Assembly: GCF_001720585.1 (NCBI RefSeq) | Contig: NZ_MABH01000161.1 | Span: 1 to 38,777 of the forward strand | DNA from: Cereibacter johrii | Lineage (GTDB): Bacteria > Pseudomonadota > Alphaproteobacteria > Rhodobacterales > Rhodobacteraceae | DNA: 38,777 nt | Direction: 5' to 3' | Shown here: in pieces, positions 28,137 through 36,358 of the stretch | How the letters are laid out: every line of letters begins with the position of its first letter | Numbering within the stretch: position 1 is the stretch's first letter | Notes under the pieces: generated by a model | Databases searched by the model: none | Seen by the model: only the letters and a program-made list of their open reading frames with translations | What the model was told of the DNA's origin: nothing | Translations under genes and position numbers: made by a program

Positions 28137-29570
28137 GTGACCAGCCCCGATACCCAAACCAGCAGCCTCTACGCCAAACGCGAGCCCGTCTTTCCCAAGC
28201 GGGTGAGCGGCAAGTTCCGCAGCCTGAAATGGTGGATCATGGGCGTGACGCTGGGGATCTACTATATCGCGCCCTGGCTGCGCTGGGACCGCGGCCCGAA
28301 CCTGCCCGATCAGGCGATCCTCGTCGATCTGGCGAACCGGCGCTTCTTCTTCTTCATGATCGAGATCTGGCCGCACGAATTCTACTTCGTCGCGGGCCTC
28401 CTCATCATGGCGGGGCTCGGGCTCTTCCTCTTCACCTCGGCGGCGGGCCGGGTGTGGTGCGGCTATGCCTGCCCGCAGACGGTCTGGACCGACCTCTTCA
28501 TCCTCGTCGAGCGCTGGGTCGAGGGCGACCGCAACGCGCGCATCCGGCTGCTGCGTCAGCGGTGGGATCTCGAGAAGACGCGGAAATATCTCACGAAATG
28601 GACGCTCTGGCTCCTGATCGGCCTCGCCACCGGCGGGGCCTGGGTGTTCTATTTCACCGATGCGCCGACGCTTCTCGTCGATCTCCTGACGGGGAACGCC
28701 CATCCGGTGGCCTACATCACCATGGCCACGCTGACCGCCACCACCTTCGCCTTCGGCGGCTTCGCGCGCGAGCAGATCTGCATCTATGCCTGCCCCTGGC
28801 CGCGCATCCAGGCCGCGATGATGGACGAGGAGACGATCACTGTCGCCTACCGCGAATGGCGGGGCGAGCCGCGCGGCAAGCTGAAGAAGGGCGAGCCGCT
28901 CAGCCCCGATCAGGGCGACTGCATCGACTGCATGGCCTGCGTGAACGTCTGCCCCATGGGCATCGACATCCGCGACGGGCAGCAGCTCGCCTGCATCACC
29001 TGTGCGCTCTGCATCGACGCCTGCGACGAGGTGATGGACAAGATCGGCAAGCCGCGCGGCCTGATCGGCTATCTCGCCCTCACCGACGAGCGGGCAGAGC
29101 GCGAGGGCAAGGCCCCGCGCTCGGCCTGGCGGCATGTCTTCCGGCTCCGCACCCTCATCTATACCGCGCTCTGGTCGGGGGTGGGGCTCGCGCTGATCGT
29201 GGCGCTCTTCCTGCGCTCGCCCATCGACATCAACGTCACCCCGCTGCGCAATCCGATCTATGTTACGCTTTCGGACGGCTCGATCCGCAACACCTACGAC
29301 ATCCGGCTGCGCAACAAGCAGGGCGAGGCGCGCGACTATCAGATCTCGGTGACGAGCGAGGCCGATCTCGCGCTTTCGCTGGAGGGGCACCCGGCGACCG
29401 TGGTAACGGTTCCCGCGAACGAGACCATGACCCAGCGTGTCTACATCGTTGCAGGCAAGGGCACGCCCGCCGCCGAGGGTGAGCGGACGGACCTGCGCCT
29501 CTGGGTCGAGGATCTCGCTGCCGGGCAGCGGGTGCATCACGACACGATCTTCAACGGAAGGGGCAACTGA
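28137..29570 (+). CDS. ccoG: CcoG (RdxB), polyferredoxin-like cbb3 assembly protein
   Basis: A 477-residue inner-membrane protein of the FixG/RdxB/CcoG family. Studied homologues reduce Cu(II) to Cu(I) for CcoI-dependent CuB insertion. About five membrane helices are visible. The conserved WCGYACPQTVWTDLF loop contains paired cysteines. Two 4Fe-4S motifs lie near residues 262-305 (CIDCMACVNVCP and CITCALCIDACD), and a C-terminal Ig-like periplasmic domain follows. The GTG start at 28137 (CCGGAG at 28125) is chosen because the longer frame from 28041 would place the FNR-like box inside the coding region. It is the first gene of ccoGHIS. Confidence 0.95.
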   Translation: MTSPDTQTSSLYAKREPVFPKRVSGKFRSLKWWIMGVTLGIYYIAPWLRWDRGPNLPDQAILVDLANRRFFFFMIEIWPHEFYFVAGLLIMAGLGLFLFTSAAGRVWCGYACPQTVWTDLFILVERWVEGDRNARIRLLRQRWDLEKTRKYLTKWTLWLLIGLATGGAWVFYFTDAPTLLVDLLTGNAHPVAYITMATLTATTFAFGGFAREQICIYACPWPRIQAAMMDEETITVAYREWRGEPRGKLKKGEPLSPDQGDCIDCMACVNVCPMGIDIRDGQQLACITCALCIDACDEVMDKIGKPRGLIGYLALTDERAEREGKAPRSAWRHVFRLRTLIYTALWSGVGLALIVALFLRSPIDINVTPLRNPIYVTLSDGSIRNTYDIRLRNKQGEARDYQISVTSEADLALSLEGHPATVVTVPANETMTQRVYIVAGKGTPAAEGERTDLRLWVEDLAAGQRVHHDTIFNGRGN

Positions 29571-29571
29571 C

Positions 29572-30030
29572 ATGGCCGAGATGACCGGGCGCAAGGTTCT
29601 GGCGATCACCGTGGGGGCCTTCGGCGTCATCATCGCGGTGAACCTGCTGATGGCCTTCAAGGCGATCTCGACCTTCCCCGGCCTCGAGGTGGACAATCCC
29701 TATGTCGCCAGCCAGACCTTCGATGTCGAGCGGGCGTCGCAGCAGGCGCTCGGCTGGACGCTGGTGGCCGACTATGACGAAGCTGCGCGGGAAATCACCC
29801 TGCGCTTCACCGGCGCCGATGGCCGCCCCGTGGCGGTCGACACGCTCGACGTTCTGGTGGGCCGCACGACCGAGGCGAGCGACGACCGCCGCCCTGAATT
29901 CGTGCTGCGCGACGGAGCCTTCCGCGCGCCGCAGGATCTCACGCGCGGCAAGTGGATGCTGAGGGTGGACGCCACGTCGCCGAACGGCACCGCCTTCCGC
30001 CAGCGCCTCGATCTCTTCGTCGAGGACTGA
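29572..30030 (+). CDS. ccoH: CcoH (RdxH), FixH-family cbb3 assembly protein
   Basis: A 152-residue protein with one N-terminal membrane helix (about residues 8-30) and a periplasmic beta-rich FixH domain. The FixH landmarks are VDNPYVASQTFD after the helix and RGKWMLRVDA near the C-terminus. CcoH is needed for stable assembly of the cbb3 complex and interacts with CcoN. The start is ATG 29572, one base after the ccoG stop, with GGAAGGGG as ribosome site. Confidence 0.95.
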   Translation: MAEMTGRKVLAITVGAFGVIIAVNLLMAFKAISTFPGLEVDNPYVASQTFDVERASQQALGWTLVADYDEAAREITLRFTGADGRPVAVDTLDVLVGRTTEASDDRRPEFVLRDGAFRAPQDLTRGKWMLRVDATSPNGTAFRQRLDLFVED

Positions 30031-30033
30031 GCC

Positions 30034-32247
30034 ATGTCCCTGGCCGAGCGCATCGACCTGCCGTCCTCCGAGGCGCCTGGCGGTGCCTCGGCCTGTCCTG
30101 CCTGCCTTGCCGCGCCTTCGGCCGAACGGCTGGCCGCTCTGGCGGGACCCGCCGGCGGGCGGCTCGTCCTGTCGCTGCCCACCGCCCATTGCGCGGCCTG
30201 CATGACCACCGTCGAGGGCGGGCTCGAGAAGATCGCGGGTGTGCGCTCGGCGCGGGTGAACCTCACGCTGCGCCGGGTCTCGGTCGATGCCGAGCCCGAG
30301 GTGACGGCGGCCCAGCTGGTCGAGGCGCTGTCGCGGCTCGGCTACGAGGCGCACGAGCTCGATGCCGGGATGCTCTCGGCCACCGAGACCGACCGGCAGG
30401 GGCGCGACCTCCTGATGCGCCTCGGCGTGGCCGGCTTCTCGATGATGAACGTGATGCTGCTGTCGGTGGCCGTCTGGTCGGGCGCCGAGGCCGCGACGCG
30501 CGATCTCTTCCACTGGATCTCGGCCGCCATCGCCCTGCCGACCGTGGTCTTCGCGGGCCAGCCCTTCTTCCGCAACGCCTGGACGGCGCTCCGCGCCGGA
30601 CGGCTCGGGATGGATGTGCCGATCTCGCTCGCCATCATCCTCGCCTCGTCGATCTCGCTCTTCGAGACCTTCCACTCCGGCCACCACGCCTATTTCGACG
30701 CGGCGGTGATGCTGACCTTCTTCCTGCTCGCGGGCCGCTATCTCGACCACCGCACCCGCGCCGTTGCCCGTTCGGCCGCCGAGGAACTGGCGGCGCTCGA
30801 AGTGCCGCGCGCCACGCTTCTGCGCGAGGGCGAGGAGGTGACGGTGCCGATCGCCGAGCTTTCCGCGGGCGATCTGGTGCGCGTGCGGCCGGGAGGGCGG
30901 ATGCCGGTCGATGGCGTGGTGGCCGAGGGCTTCTCCGAGCTCGACCGCTCGCTGCTGACCGGCGAGAGCCTGCCGGTGCCGGCCGGCCCCGAAACCGTCG
31001 TCTCGGCGGGCGAGGTGAACCTCACCGGCCCGCTCACGGTGCGGGTGACGGCGGCCGGGCGCGACAGCTCGCTGCACCGGATGGCCGATCTGGTGGCGGT
31101 CGCCGAAAGCGCCAAGACCCGCTACACCTCGCTCGCCGAGCGGGCCTCGCGGCTCTATTCGCCGCTGGTCCATCTCCTCTCCTTCACCGCCTTCGGGGTC
31201 TGGATGTGGATCACGAACGGCGACGTGCGCACCTCGATCAACATCTCCGCCGCCGTGCTCATCATCACCTGCCCCTGCGCCCTGGGGCTCGCCGTGCCCG
31301 CCGTGGTGACGGCGGCGAGCGGGCGGCTGTTCCGCAAGGGGCTGCTCATCAAGGACGGCACCGCGCTCGAACGGCTGGCCGAGGTGGATACGGTCGTCTT
31401 CGACAAGACCGGCACGCTGACGCTGGGCACGCCCGAACCCACCAACCTCGCGACGCTTCCTGCGGCCGATCTGGCGCTGGCGGCGGCGCTGGCCGCGTCC
31501 TCGGCGCATCCCCTGGCCATGGCGCTTGCGCTTGCCGCACGGGGGCAGGGGGTGCAGCCCGCGGCCGTCACCGACCTGCGCGAGGTGCCGGGCTTCGGCA
31601 TCGAGGGCCGGCTCGAGGGCCGCACCGTCCGACTCGGCCGCGCCGAGTGGGTGGGCGCCACGCCCGAGCCCGTGACCGCGACCTACCTCTCGACCGGAGC
31701 GGCCACGCGCGCCATCACCTTCTCCGACCGGCTGCGTCCGGGCGCGGAAGAGGCCGTGCGGGCGCTGGCGGGGCAGGGCAAGCGGATCCTCCTCCTGTCG
31801 GGGGACACCGAGGGCGCCGTGGCCGAGCTTTCGGAGCGGCTCGGCATCGGCGAATGGCGCTCGGGCCAGCTTCCGGCCGAGAAGGCGCAGCGGGTGGCCG
31901 ACCTCACCGCCGAGGGACGGCGCGTGCTGATGGTGGGCGACGGGCTGAACGACACCGCCGCCCTGGCCGCGGCGCATGTGTCGATCTCGCCCGCCTCCGC
32001 GCTCGATGCGGCGCGGGTGGCCTCCGACATCGTGCTCCTGGGCAAGGACATGGCGCCCATCGCCGATGCCGCGCGCATCTCGGTGAAGGCCACGAAGCGC
32101 ATCCGCGAGAACTTCGCCATTTCGGCCGCCTATAACGTGGTGGCGGTGCCCCTCGCACTCGTGGGGCTTGCGACCCCTCTGGCGGCGGCGCTCGCCATGT
32201 CGCTGTCCTCGATCAGCGTCTCGCTCAATGCGCTGCGGGTGAAGTGA
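30034..32247 (+). CDS. ccoI: CcoI (RdxI), copper P1B-type ATPase
   Basis: A 737-residue copper-exporting ATPase that supplies copper for the CuB site of CcoN. An N-terminal heavy-metal domain carries HCAAC (C53, C56), and a further CPAC pair sits at 21-24. The membrane CPC motif is TCPCALGLAVP (C413, C415). The phosphorylation site is DKTGT near 457, the P1B SXHP motif appears as SAHPLAMAL, and the hinge is GDGLNDTAAL near 635. About eight membrane helices are expected. All catalytic motifs are intact. It starts three bases after ccoH, and its stop shares one base with the ccoS start. Confidence 0.96.
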   Translation: MSLAERIDLPSSEAPGGASACPACLAAPSAERLAALAGPAGGRLVLSLPTAHCAACMTTVEGGLEKIAGVRSARVNLTLRRVSVDAEPEVTAAQLVEALSRLGYEAHELDAGMLSATETDRQGRDLLMRLGVAGFSMMNVMLLSVAVWSGAEAATRDLFHWISAAIALPTVVFAGQPFFRNAWTALRAGRLGMDVPISLAIILASSISLFETFHSGHHAYFDAAVMLTFFLLAGRYLDHRTRAVARSAAEELAALEVPRATLLREGEEVTVPIAELSAGDLVRVRPGGRMPVDGVVAEGFSELDRSLLTGESLPVPAGPETVVSAGEVNLTGPLTVRVTAAGRDSSLHRMADLVAVAESAKTRYTSLAERASRLYSPLVHLLSFTAFGVWMWITNGDVRTSINISAAVLIITCPCALGLAVPAVVTAASGRLFRKGLLIKDGTALERLAEVDTVVFDKTGTLTLGTPEPTNLATLPAADLALAAALAASSAHPLAMALALAARGQGVQPAAVTDLREVPGFGIEGRLEGRTVRLGRAEWVGATPEPVTATYLSTGAATRAITFSDRLRPGAEEAVRALAGQGKRILLLSGDTEGAVAELSERLGIGEWRSGQLPAEKAQRVADLTAEGRRVLMVGDGLNDTAALAAAHVSISPASALDAARVASDIVLLGKDMAPIADAARISVKATKRIRENFAISAAYNVVAVPLALVGLATPLAAALAMSLSSISVSLNALRVK

Positions 32248-32405
32248 TGGACATCCTCGCCTATCTCATCCCGATCTCGCTCTTCCTCGGAGGGCTGGGG
32301 CTTGCCGCCTTCTTCTGGTCTCTCAGGTCGCGCCAGTATGATGACCCGGAGGGAGACGCGAACCGGATCCTCAAGACCGACTACGACGAGCACCCGCGCC
32401 AGTAG
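32247..32405 (+). CDS. ccoS: CcoS (RdxS), small cbb3 assembly protein
   Basis: A 52-residue protein, MDILAYLIPISLFLGGLGLA and onward, with one membrane helix (about 4-25) and the CcoS-typical tail SRQYDDPEGDANRIL. CcoS is required for insertion of the heme and copper cofactors into CcoN. It is easily missed because of its length. The ATG overlaps the ccoI stop by one base (TGATG), and it ends at the TAG at 32403-32405. It is the last gene of the maturation operon and is followed by a strong bidirectional terminator. Confidence 0.93.
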   Translation: MDILAYLIPISLFLGGLGLAAFFWSLRSRQYDDPEGDANRILKTDYDEHPRQ

Positions 32406-32459
32406 GAGGCGCTTTCCGGCACCGGCCGCCCGGCCACAGGTCCGGCGGTAGCCTTGGCC

Positions 32460-32505
32460 CCAAAGGAAAAGGCCCGCGGATCTCTCCGCGGGCCTTTTCC
32501 TTTGG
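32460..32505. terminator. Bidirectional terminator between ccoS and the carboxypeptidase gene
   Basis: Two perfect 21-base arms (32460-32480 and 32485-32505) flank a TCTC loop. The stem has a GC-rich core (GGCCCGCGGA) and outer A/T-rich ends, so each strand sees a U-rich 3' arm (CCTTTTCCTTT). It lies 54 bases after ccoS and 13 bases beyond the stop of the convergent gene. Confidence 0.93.
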
Positions 32506-32518
32506 CTCGGGCCGGATC

Positions 32519-33943
32519 TTACGGCCCGATGGCGAAGCACTGGATGGCGCGCGCCTGCAGGCGGCGGCAGGCGAGGTCGGCCTGATCCTGCGTAAGCCCC
32601 ATGAAGTTCGCATCATACCCGCCCGGGCGGTCGATGATCTTGCGCAGACCTTCGGCCAGCGTTCCGGTCTCGGCCAGCGCGATCTGCATCAGCTGGCGCT
32701 CCGCCGCGGTGCGCGAGGGGAAGCGGCCCACGTTCACGCCCCAGTGCCGGCCACCCGAGGTCGACATGCGGGTGATGACTTCGGGCGAGGTCGGCACCGG
32801 CGAGGCGGCGGCGAGCTGCAGCACCGGCCGGCTGCGCGGCGTGACACCCGAGTCCGAGCCTTCGCCGCCGTAATCCACCGCCTGCGCGATCTGCATCGCC
32901 ACCGCATCCTCGGCCGAGGCCTGGGCCAGCGCGCTCTCGATCCCGCCCTGCATGGAGCTCACCATCGCCGCGGCGGCGAGGGCCGCCTGCGAGCCCGGCC
33001 GTGCCAGCGGGCGCGGCGAGCTGGTCAGGGATGCGATCGGAACGGGCTGCTGCTGCTGGGCCGCCTGCGCCGAGGCGATGGCGAGCGCGCCCGCGTCGAT
33101 CGGGGCAGGCTTGCGGACCTTCGCATTCTCCGGGGCCTCGCGAAAGCCGAGGTCCAGCAGATCCGCCATCTTGGCATTGCGGTGCGCGGTGCTCTTGCCG
33201 CCGAAGACGGTGGCGATGATGCGCTTGTTGCCGCGCTGTGCCGAGGCGGTGAGGTTGTAGCCCGCGGGCGAGGTGTAGCCGGTCTTGATCCCGTCGGCGC
33301 CCTTGTAGGCATCGAGGAAGCGGGTGTTGGTGTTGGCGACGGTGGTCACGCCGGCGTCGGCGCGGCGGCGCGAGAAGATGTTGTAATATTGTGGGAAATC
33401 GAAGAACAGCCGCCGGCCCAGCACGTTCATGTCGTGCGCGGTGGACAGGTGGCCCTCGGAGGTCAGGCCGTTGCAGTTCTTGAAGGTGGTCTTCGTCATG
33501 CCGATGGCCTTGGCCGTCCGGTTCATCCGCTCGGCGAAGGCCGCTTCGGAACCGCCCACGGCCTCGCAGATCGCGGTTGCGGCGTCGTTGGCCGATTTCA
33601 CCGCCGCCGCACGGATCAGGTAGCGCAGCGCGATGCGCTGGCCCGACTTGAGGCCGAGCTTCGAGGGCGGCTCGGCGGCCGCGTTCTTCGTCACCGTCAC
33701 GAGGCTGTCGAGCGAGATCTCGCCGCGCTGGATGGCCTGGAAGGTGATGTAGAGCGTCATCATCTTCGTGAGCGAGGCCGGATGCAGGCGTGTCTCGGAG
33801 TTGGTCTCGTAGAGGGTCTCGCCTGTCCGCGCATCCATCACGATGGCGGCGTAAGGCGCGGCCAAAGCGGACTGTGCCGCCATCACCATGGCCACGAACA
33901 CGAAAAGCACTTGTCGGACGTACTGCCCCAGCTGCGATGTCAC
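32519..33943 (-). CDS. D-alanyl-D-alanine carboxypeptidase with SPOR domain
   Basis: A 474-residue low-molecular-weight penicillin-binding protein (peptidase S11) that removes the terminal D-Ala from peptidoglycan stem peptides. The signal peptide covers residues 1-28, with cleavage after ALA. Active-site motifs are SLTK (S57, K60), SAN (117-119) and KTG (220-222). After about residue 280 comes an Ala/Gln/Pro-rich linker (AQAAQQQQPVPIA), then a C-terminal SPOR domain (about 405-474) that in other proteins binds denuded septal glycan. The start is the GTG at 33943 (MTSQLGQYVRQ) with AAGGA upstream; the longer frame lacks a ribosome site. There is no amphipathic membrane-anchor helix as in DacA; SPOR may replace it. 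Confidence 0.92.
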   Translation of the reverse strand: MTSQLGQYVRQVLFVFVAMVMAAQSALAAPYAAIVMDARTGETLYETNSETRLHPASLTKMMTLYITFQAIQRGEISLDSLVTVTKNAAAEPPSKLGLKSGQRIALRYLIRAAAVKSANDAATAICEAVGGSEAAFAERMNRTAKAIGMTKTTFKNCNGLTSEGHLSTAHDMNVLGRRLFFDFPQYYNIFSRRRADAGVTTVANTNTRFLDAYKGADGIKTGYTSPAGYNLTASAQRGNKRIIATVFGGKSTAHRNAKMADLLDLGFREAPENAKVRKPAPIDAGALAIASAQAAQQQQPVPIASLTSSPRPLARPGSQAALAAAAMVSSMQGGIESALAQASAEDAVAMQIAQAVDYGGEGSDSGVTPRSRPVLQLAAASPVPTSPEVITRMSTSGGRHWGVNVGRFPSRTAAERQLMQIALAETGTLAEGLRKIIDRPGGYDANFMGLTQDQADLACRRLQARAIQCFAIGP

Positions 33944-34040
33944 GTCGCCTGTCCTTCTGTCTGCCTCGTTCCCGCCGGTTCCCGTTCGGTCCAGGGGATT
34001 TGTGATTTGAGGTGACGCTAGCACAGGAGGTGATTCAGGA

Positions 34041-34064
34041 AAACCCCTCAGTTTCAAGGGGTTT
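34041..34064 (-). terminator. Terminator of the HAD hydrolase gene
   Basis: AAACCCC (34041-34047) pairs with GGGGTTT (34058-34064). On the minus strand the hairpin ends GGGGTTTTCC, 59 bases past the HAD stop. It also lies within the upstream region of the carboxypeptidase gene. Confidence 0.7.
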
Positions 34065-34122
34065 CGCGGGCCTTTTCAGCCACTGTGGCAGATCTGGGGC
34101 GCGGCTGCGCAAGAACCTCAAG

Positions 34123-34836
34123 TTATGGGAGATTCTCGTTAAGCCTCTCGACCAGCGCCGGCAGCCCGGACAGGTCGGGCAGGGTGAAGAAGCGCGGATG
34201 CCCGTCCGGCGGATCGGCATGTTCCAGCGCCCAGGTGAGGCCATGGGGGATGTGCACGCCGAATCCCCCGGCCTCGATCGGAGGAAGAACGTCCGATTTC
34301 AAGGAGTTGCCGACCATCAGCGCACGGTCCGGCCCGTCGCCGTGGCGCCGGAAGATCCGGTCGTAGACGCGGGCGTTCTTGTCCGAGACGATCTCGACGG
34401 CATGGAACATGTCGCCCAGACCCGATTGGGCGAGCTTCCGCTCCTGATCGAGAAGATCGCCCTTCGTGACCAGCAGGACACGGTATTCGGCCGCCAGAGC
34501 CTCCACCGCCTCGCGCGCATGGTCCAGAAGCTCGATCGGATGGGCGAGCATCTCCTGACCGGCCGCGATGATCTCGCCGATGACGCCGGCGGGCACGCGC
34601 TCTTCCGTCACCTCGATGGCCGTCTCGATCATCGACAGCATGAAGCCCTTGATGCCGAAGCCGTAGCGGCCGAGGTTGCGGCGCTCGGCCGCCAGAAGCC
34701 GCTCGTGCAGCCGGTCCTTCTCGACATGCTGGGCGAGGAGGGCGGCGAAGCGCTCCTGCGTCAGCCGGTAGAAGGTCTCGTTCTGCCAGAGCGTGTCGTC
34801 CGCGTCGAACGCGATGGTGGTGATGCGCCGGTCCAT
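34123..34836 (-). CDS. HAD-superfamily hydrolase
   Basis: A 237-residue phosphatase-like protein. HAD motif I is FDADDTLW (nucleophile D11, acid/base D13), motif II is LLVTKGD, the motif III lysine is in [12 protein letters not shown], and motif IV is [13 protein letters not shown] helical cap (about 20-95) makes it a C1-type HAD. The second motif-I Asp-Asp pair and the NSLKSD box resemble the subgroup with YfnB-like and phosphoglycolate-type phosphatases. The substrate is unknown. The start is ATG 34836 with GGGAGGAG; an upstream ATG in frame has no ribosome site. Confidence 0.9.
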   Translation of the reverse strand: MDRRITTIAFDADDTLWQNETFYRLTQERFAALLAQHVEKDRLHERLLAAERRNLGRYGFGIKGFMLSMIETAIEVTEERVPAGVIGEIIAAGQEMLAHPIELLDHAREAVEALAAEYRVLLVTKGDLLDQERKLAQSGLGDMFHAVEIVSDKNARVYDRIFRRHGDGPDRALMVGNSLKSDVLPPIEAGGFGVHIPHGLTWALEHADPPDGHPRFFTLPDLSGLPALVERLNENLP

Positions 34837-34986
34837 GGCTCCTCCCGTCGCTGCCGGATTAAGCGCGCGGGCCGGAGCCCGCAAGCCCGTCCGCGTCATG
34901 AGCGCCTCTTTCCGACGGACGAAAAACGACTATACTCTCTCTCTCGCGCCACTTCCCGAATCCGCCCATCGGCAGGAGTCACGATC

Positions 34987-35328
34987 TTGACCCTTCGTCC
35001 GCTTCACATGTCCGACAAGACGGGCGGCCCCGGCGACGACACGTCCATCCTGACCAAGACCCGCAGCAAGACCCAGCGGCCGCCGCTCTACAAGGTGCTG
35101 CTCTTGAACGACGATTACACGCCCATGGAATTCGTGGTCCATGTGCTCGAGCGGTTCTTCGGCCTGAGCCACGCGCAGGCGTTCGAGATCATGCTGACCG
35201 TCCACAAGAAGGGTCTCGCGGTGGTGGGCGTCTTCTCCTTCGAGGTGGCCGAGACCAAGGTGGCGCAGGTGATGGATTTCGCGCGGCGCCACCAGCATCC
35301 GCTGCAATGCACCATGGAAAAGGAATAG
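34987..35328 (+). CDS. clpS: ATP-dependent Clp protease adaptor ClpS
   Basis: A 113-residue adaptor that delivers N-degron substrates to ClpAP. The core carries [20 protein letters not shown], the conserved [10 protein letters not shown] pocket region, then [15 protein letters not shown] and the [11 protein letters not shown] strand. The start chosen is TTG 34987, because AGGAG lies nine bases before it. The ATG at 35008 (MSDKTGG) has no ribosome site but would give a normal 106-residue protein. The N-terminal extension is disordered in this family either way. clpA is not adjacent. Confidence 0.93.
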   Translation: MTLRPLHMSDKTGGPGDDTSILTKTRSKTQRPPLYKVLLLNDDYTPMEFVVHVLERFFGLSHAQAFEIMLTVHKKGLAVVGVFSFEVAETKVAQVMDFARRHQHPLQCTMEKE

Positions 35329-35344
35329 GCCCCGGGGCCTTCGG

Positions 35345-36346
35345 ATGCGCTCTGCCCGTCTGACACTGGCGCTGGAAACCGGCGCGGTCGTCCTGCCCGA
35401 TGCGGGCAGTATCGTCGTCTATCGTCCGCGCGCGGGCGAGGATCTCTCGGCGCTGCCCAGGGACCGGCTGGTGCTGGTGCAGGGCTTCCGCCCCGATCAC
35501 GACGCTCTCGCGGCGCAGGGCTACAAGGTGGGCATCGCGGGCGGTGCGGGCCATGCCGCAGCCCTCGTCTGCCTGCCGCGCGCCCGGGCCGAGGCCCGCG
35601 CGCTTCTGGCCGAGGCGGCGGCCTCGGTCGAGCCGGGCGGGCCGATCGTGGTGGACGGGCAGAAGACCGACGGTGTCGAGTCGGTCTGGCGCGATCTGGC
35701 CGAGCGGCTGGCCGTCTCGGCCACCCTCTCCAAGGCGCACGGCAAGCTCTTCACCTTCGCCGCCGGTCCGGGGCTCGAGGACTGGGCCGCGCGGCCCACC
35801 GAGATCGCGGGCGGCTTCCGCACGCTGCCCGGCATCTTCTCGGCCGATGCGCCCGACCGCGGCTCGCAGCTTCTGGTCGAGGCGCTGCCTTCGGATCTCT
35901 CGGGCCGGGTCGTCGATCTGGGCGCGGGCTGGGGCTATCTGGCGCGCGCCGTGCTGAAGCGGCGGCCGGTGAAGCGCGTCGACCTCGTCGAGGCCGAACA
36001 TGCGGCGCTCGACTGCGCACGGCTCAACATCCCGGATGAGCGTGCCCATTTCCACTGGGCCGACGCCACCCGCTTCCGTCTCTCGAAGCCCGCCGATCTG
36101 GTGGTCTGCAATCCGCCCTTCCACACGACGCGCGAAGCCGATCCCGCGATCGGGATGGGCTTCCTGCAGGCGGCTGCGCGGCTTCTCGCCCCCACGGGGG
36201 TGCTCTGGCTGGTGGCCAACCGCCATCTGCCCTATGACCGCGGCCTTCGCACGCTCTTCCGCGAGGTCGAGGACATCGGCGGCGATGCCGCCTTCAGGAT
36301 CGTCCGCGCGTCCCGACCCCAGCGCGCGGGCGGCACATCTGCATAA
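35345..36346 (+). CDS. rsmC: RsmC-like class I methyltransferase (16S rRNA G1207)
   Basis: A 333-residue protein with the two-domain layout of RsmC: a degenerate N-terminal methyltransferase-like half and an active C-terminal half. The SAM-binding motif I is VVDLGAGWGYLA (from D191), and the catalytic motif IV is NPPFH (from N256), typical of guanine-N2 methyltransferases. LPGIFSADAPDRGSQLL precedes the SAM domain, as in RsmC/RlmG. It should methylate G1207 of 16S rRNA in assembled 30S subunits. It starts 16 bases after clpS and is followed 12 bases later by the SDR gene. Confidence 0.88.
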   Translation: MRSARLTLALETGAVVLPDAGSIVVYRPRAGEDLSALPRDRLVLVQGFRPDHDALAAQGYKVGIAGGAGHAAALVCLPRARAEARALLAEAAASVEPGGPIVVDGQKTDGVESVWRDLAERLAVSATLSKAHGKLFTFAAGPGLEDWAARPTEIAGGFRTLPGIFSADAPDRGSQLLVEALPSDLSGRVVDLGAGWGYLARAVLKRRPVKRVDLVEAEHAALDCARLNIPDERAHFHWADATRFRLSKPADLVVCNPPFHTTREADPAIGMGFLQAAARLLAPTGVLWLVANRHLPYDRGLRTLFREVEDIGGDAAFRIVRASRPQRAGGTSA

Positions 36347-36358
36347 CGGGAGTTTCCC

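Noticed and set aside
29551-31977. An 808-codon minus-strand frame antisense to ccoH and ccoI
   Set aside because: Composition is that of a shadow frame (His/Arg/Gly-rich), without motifs, while ccoH and ccoI are certain.
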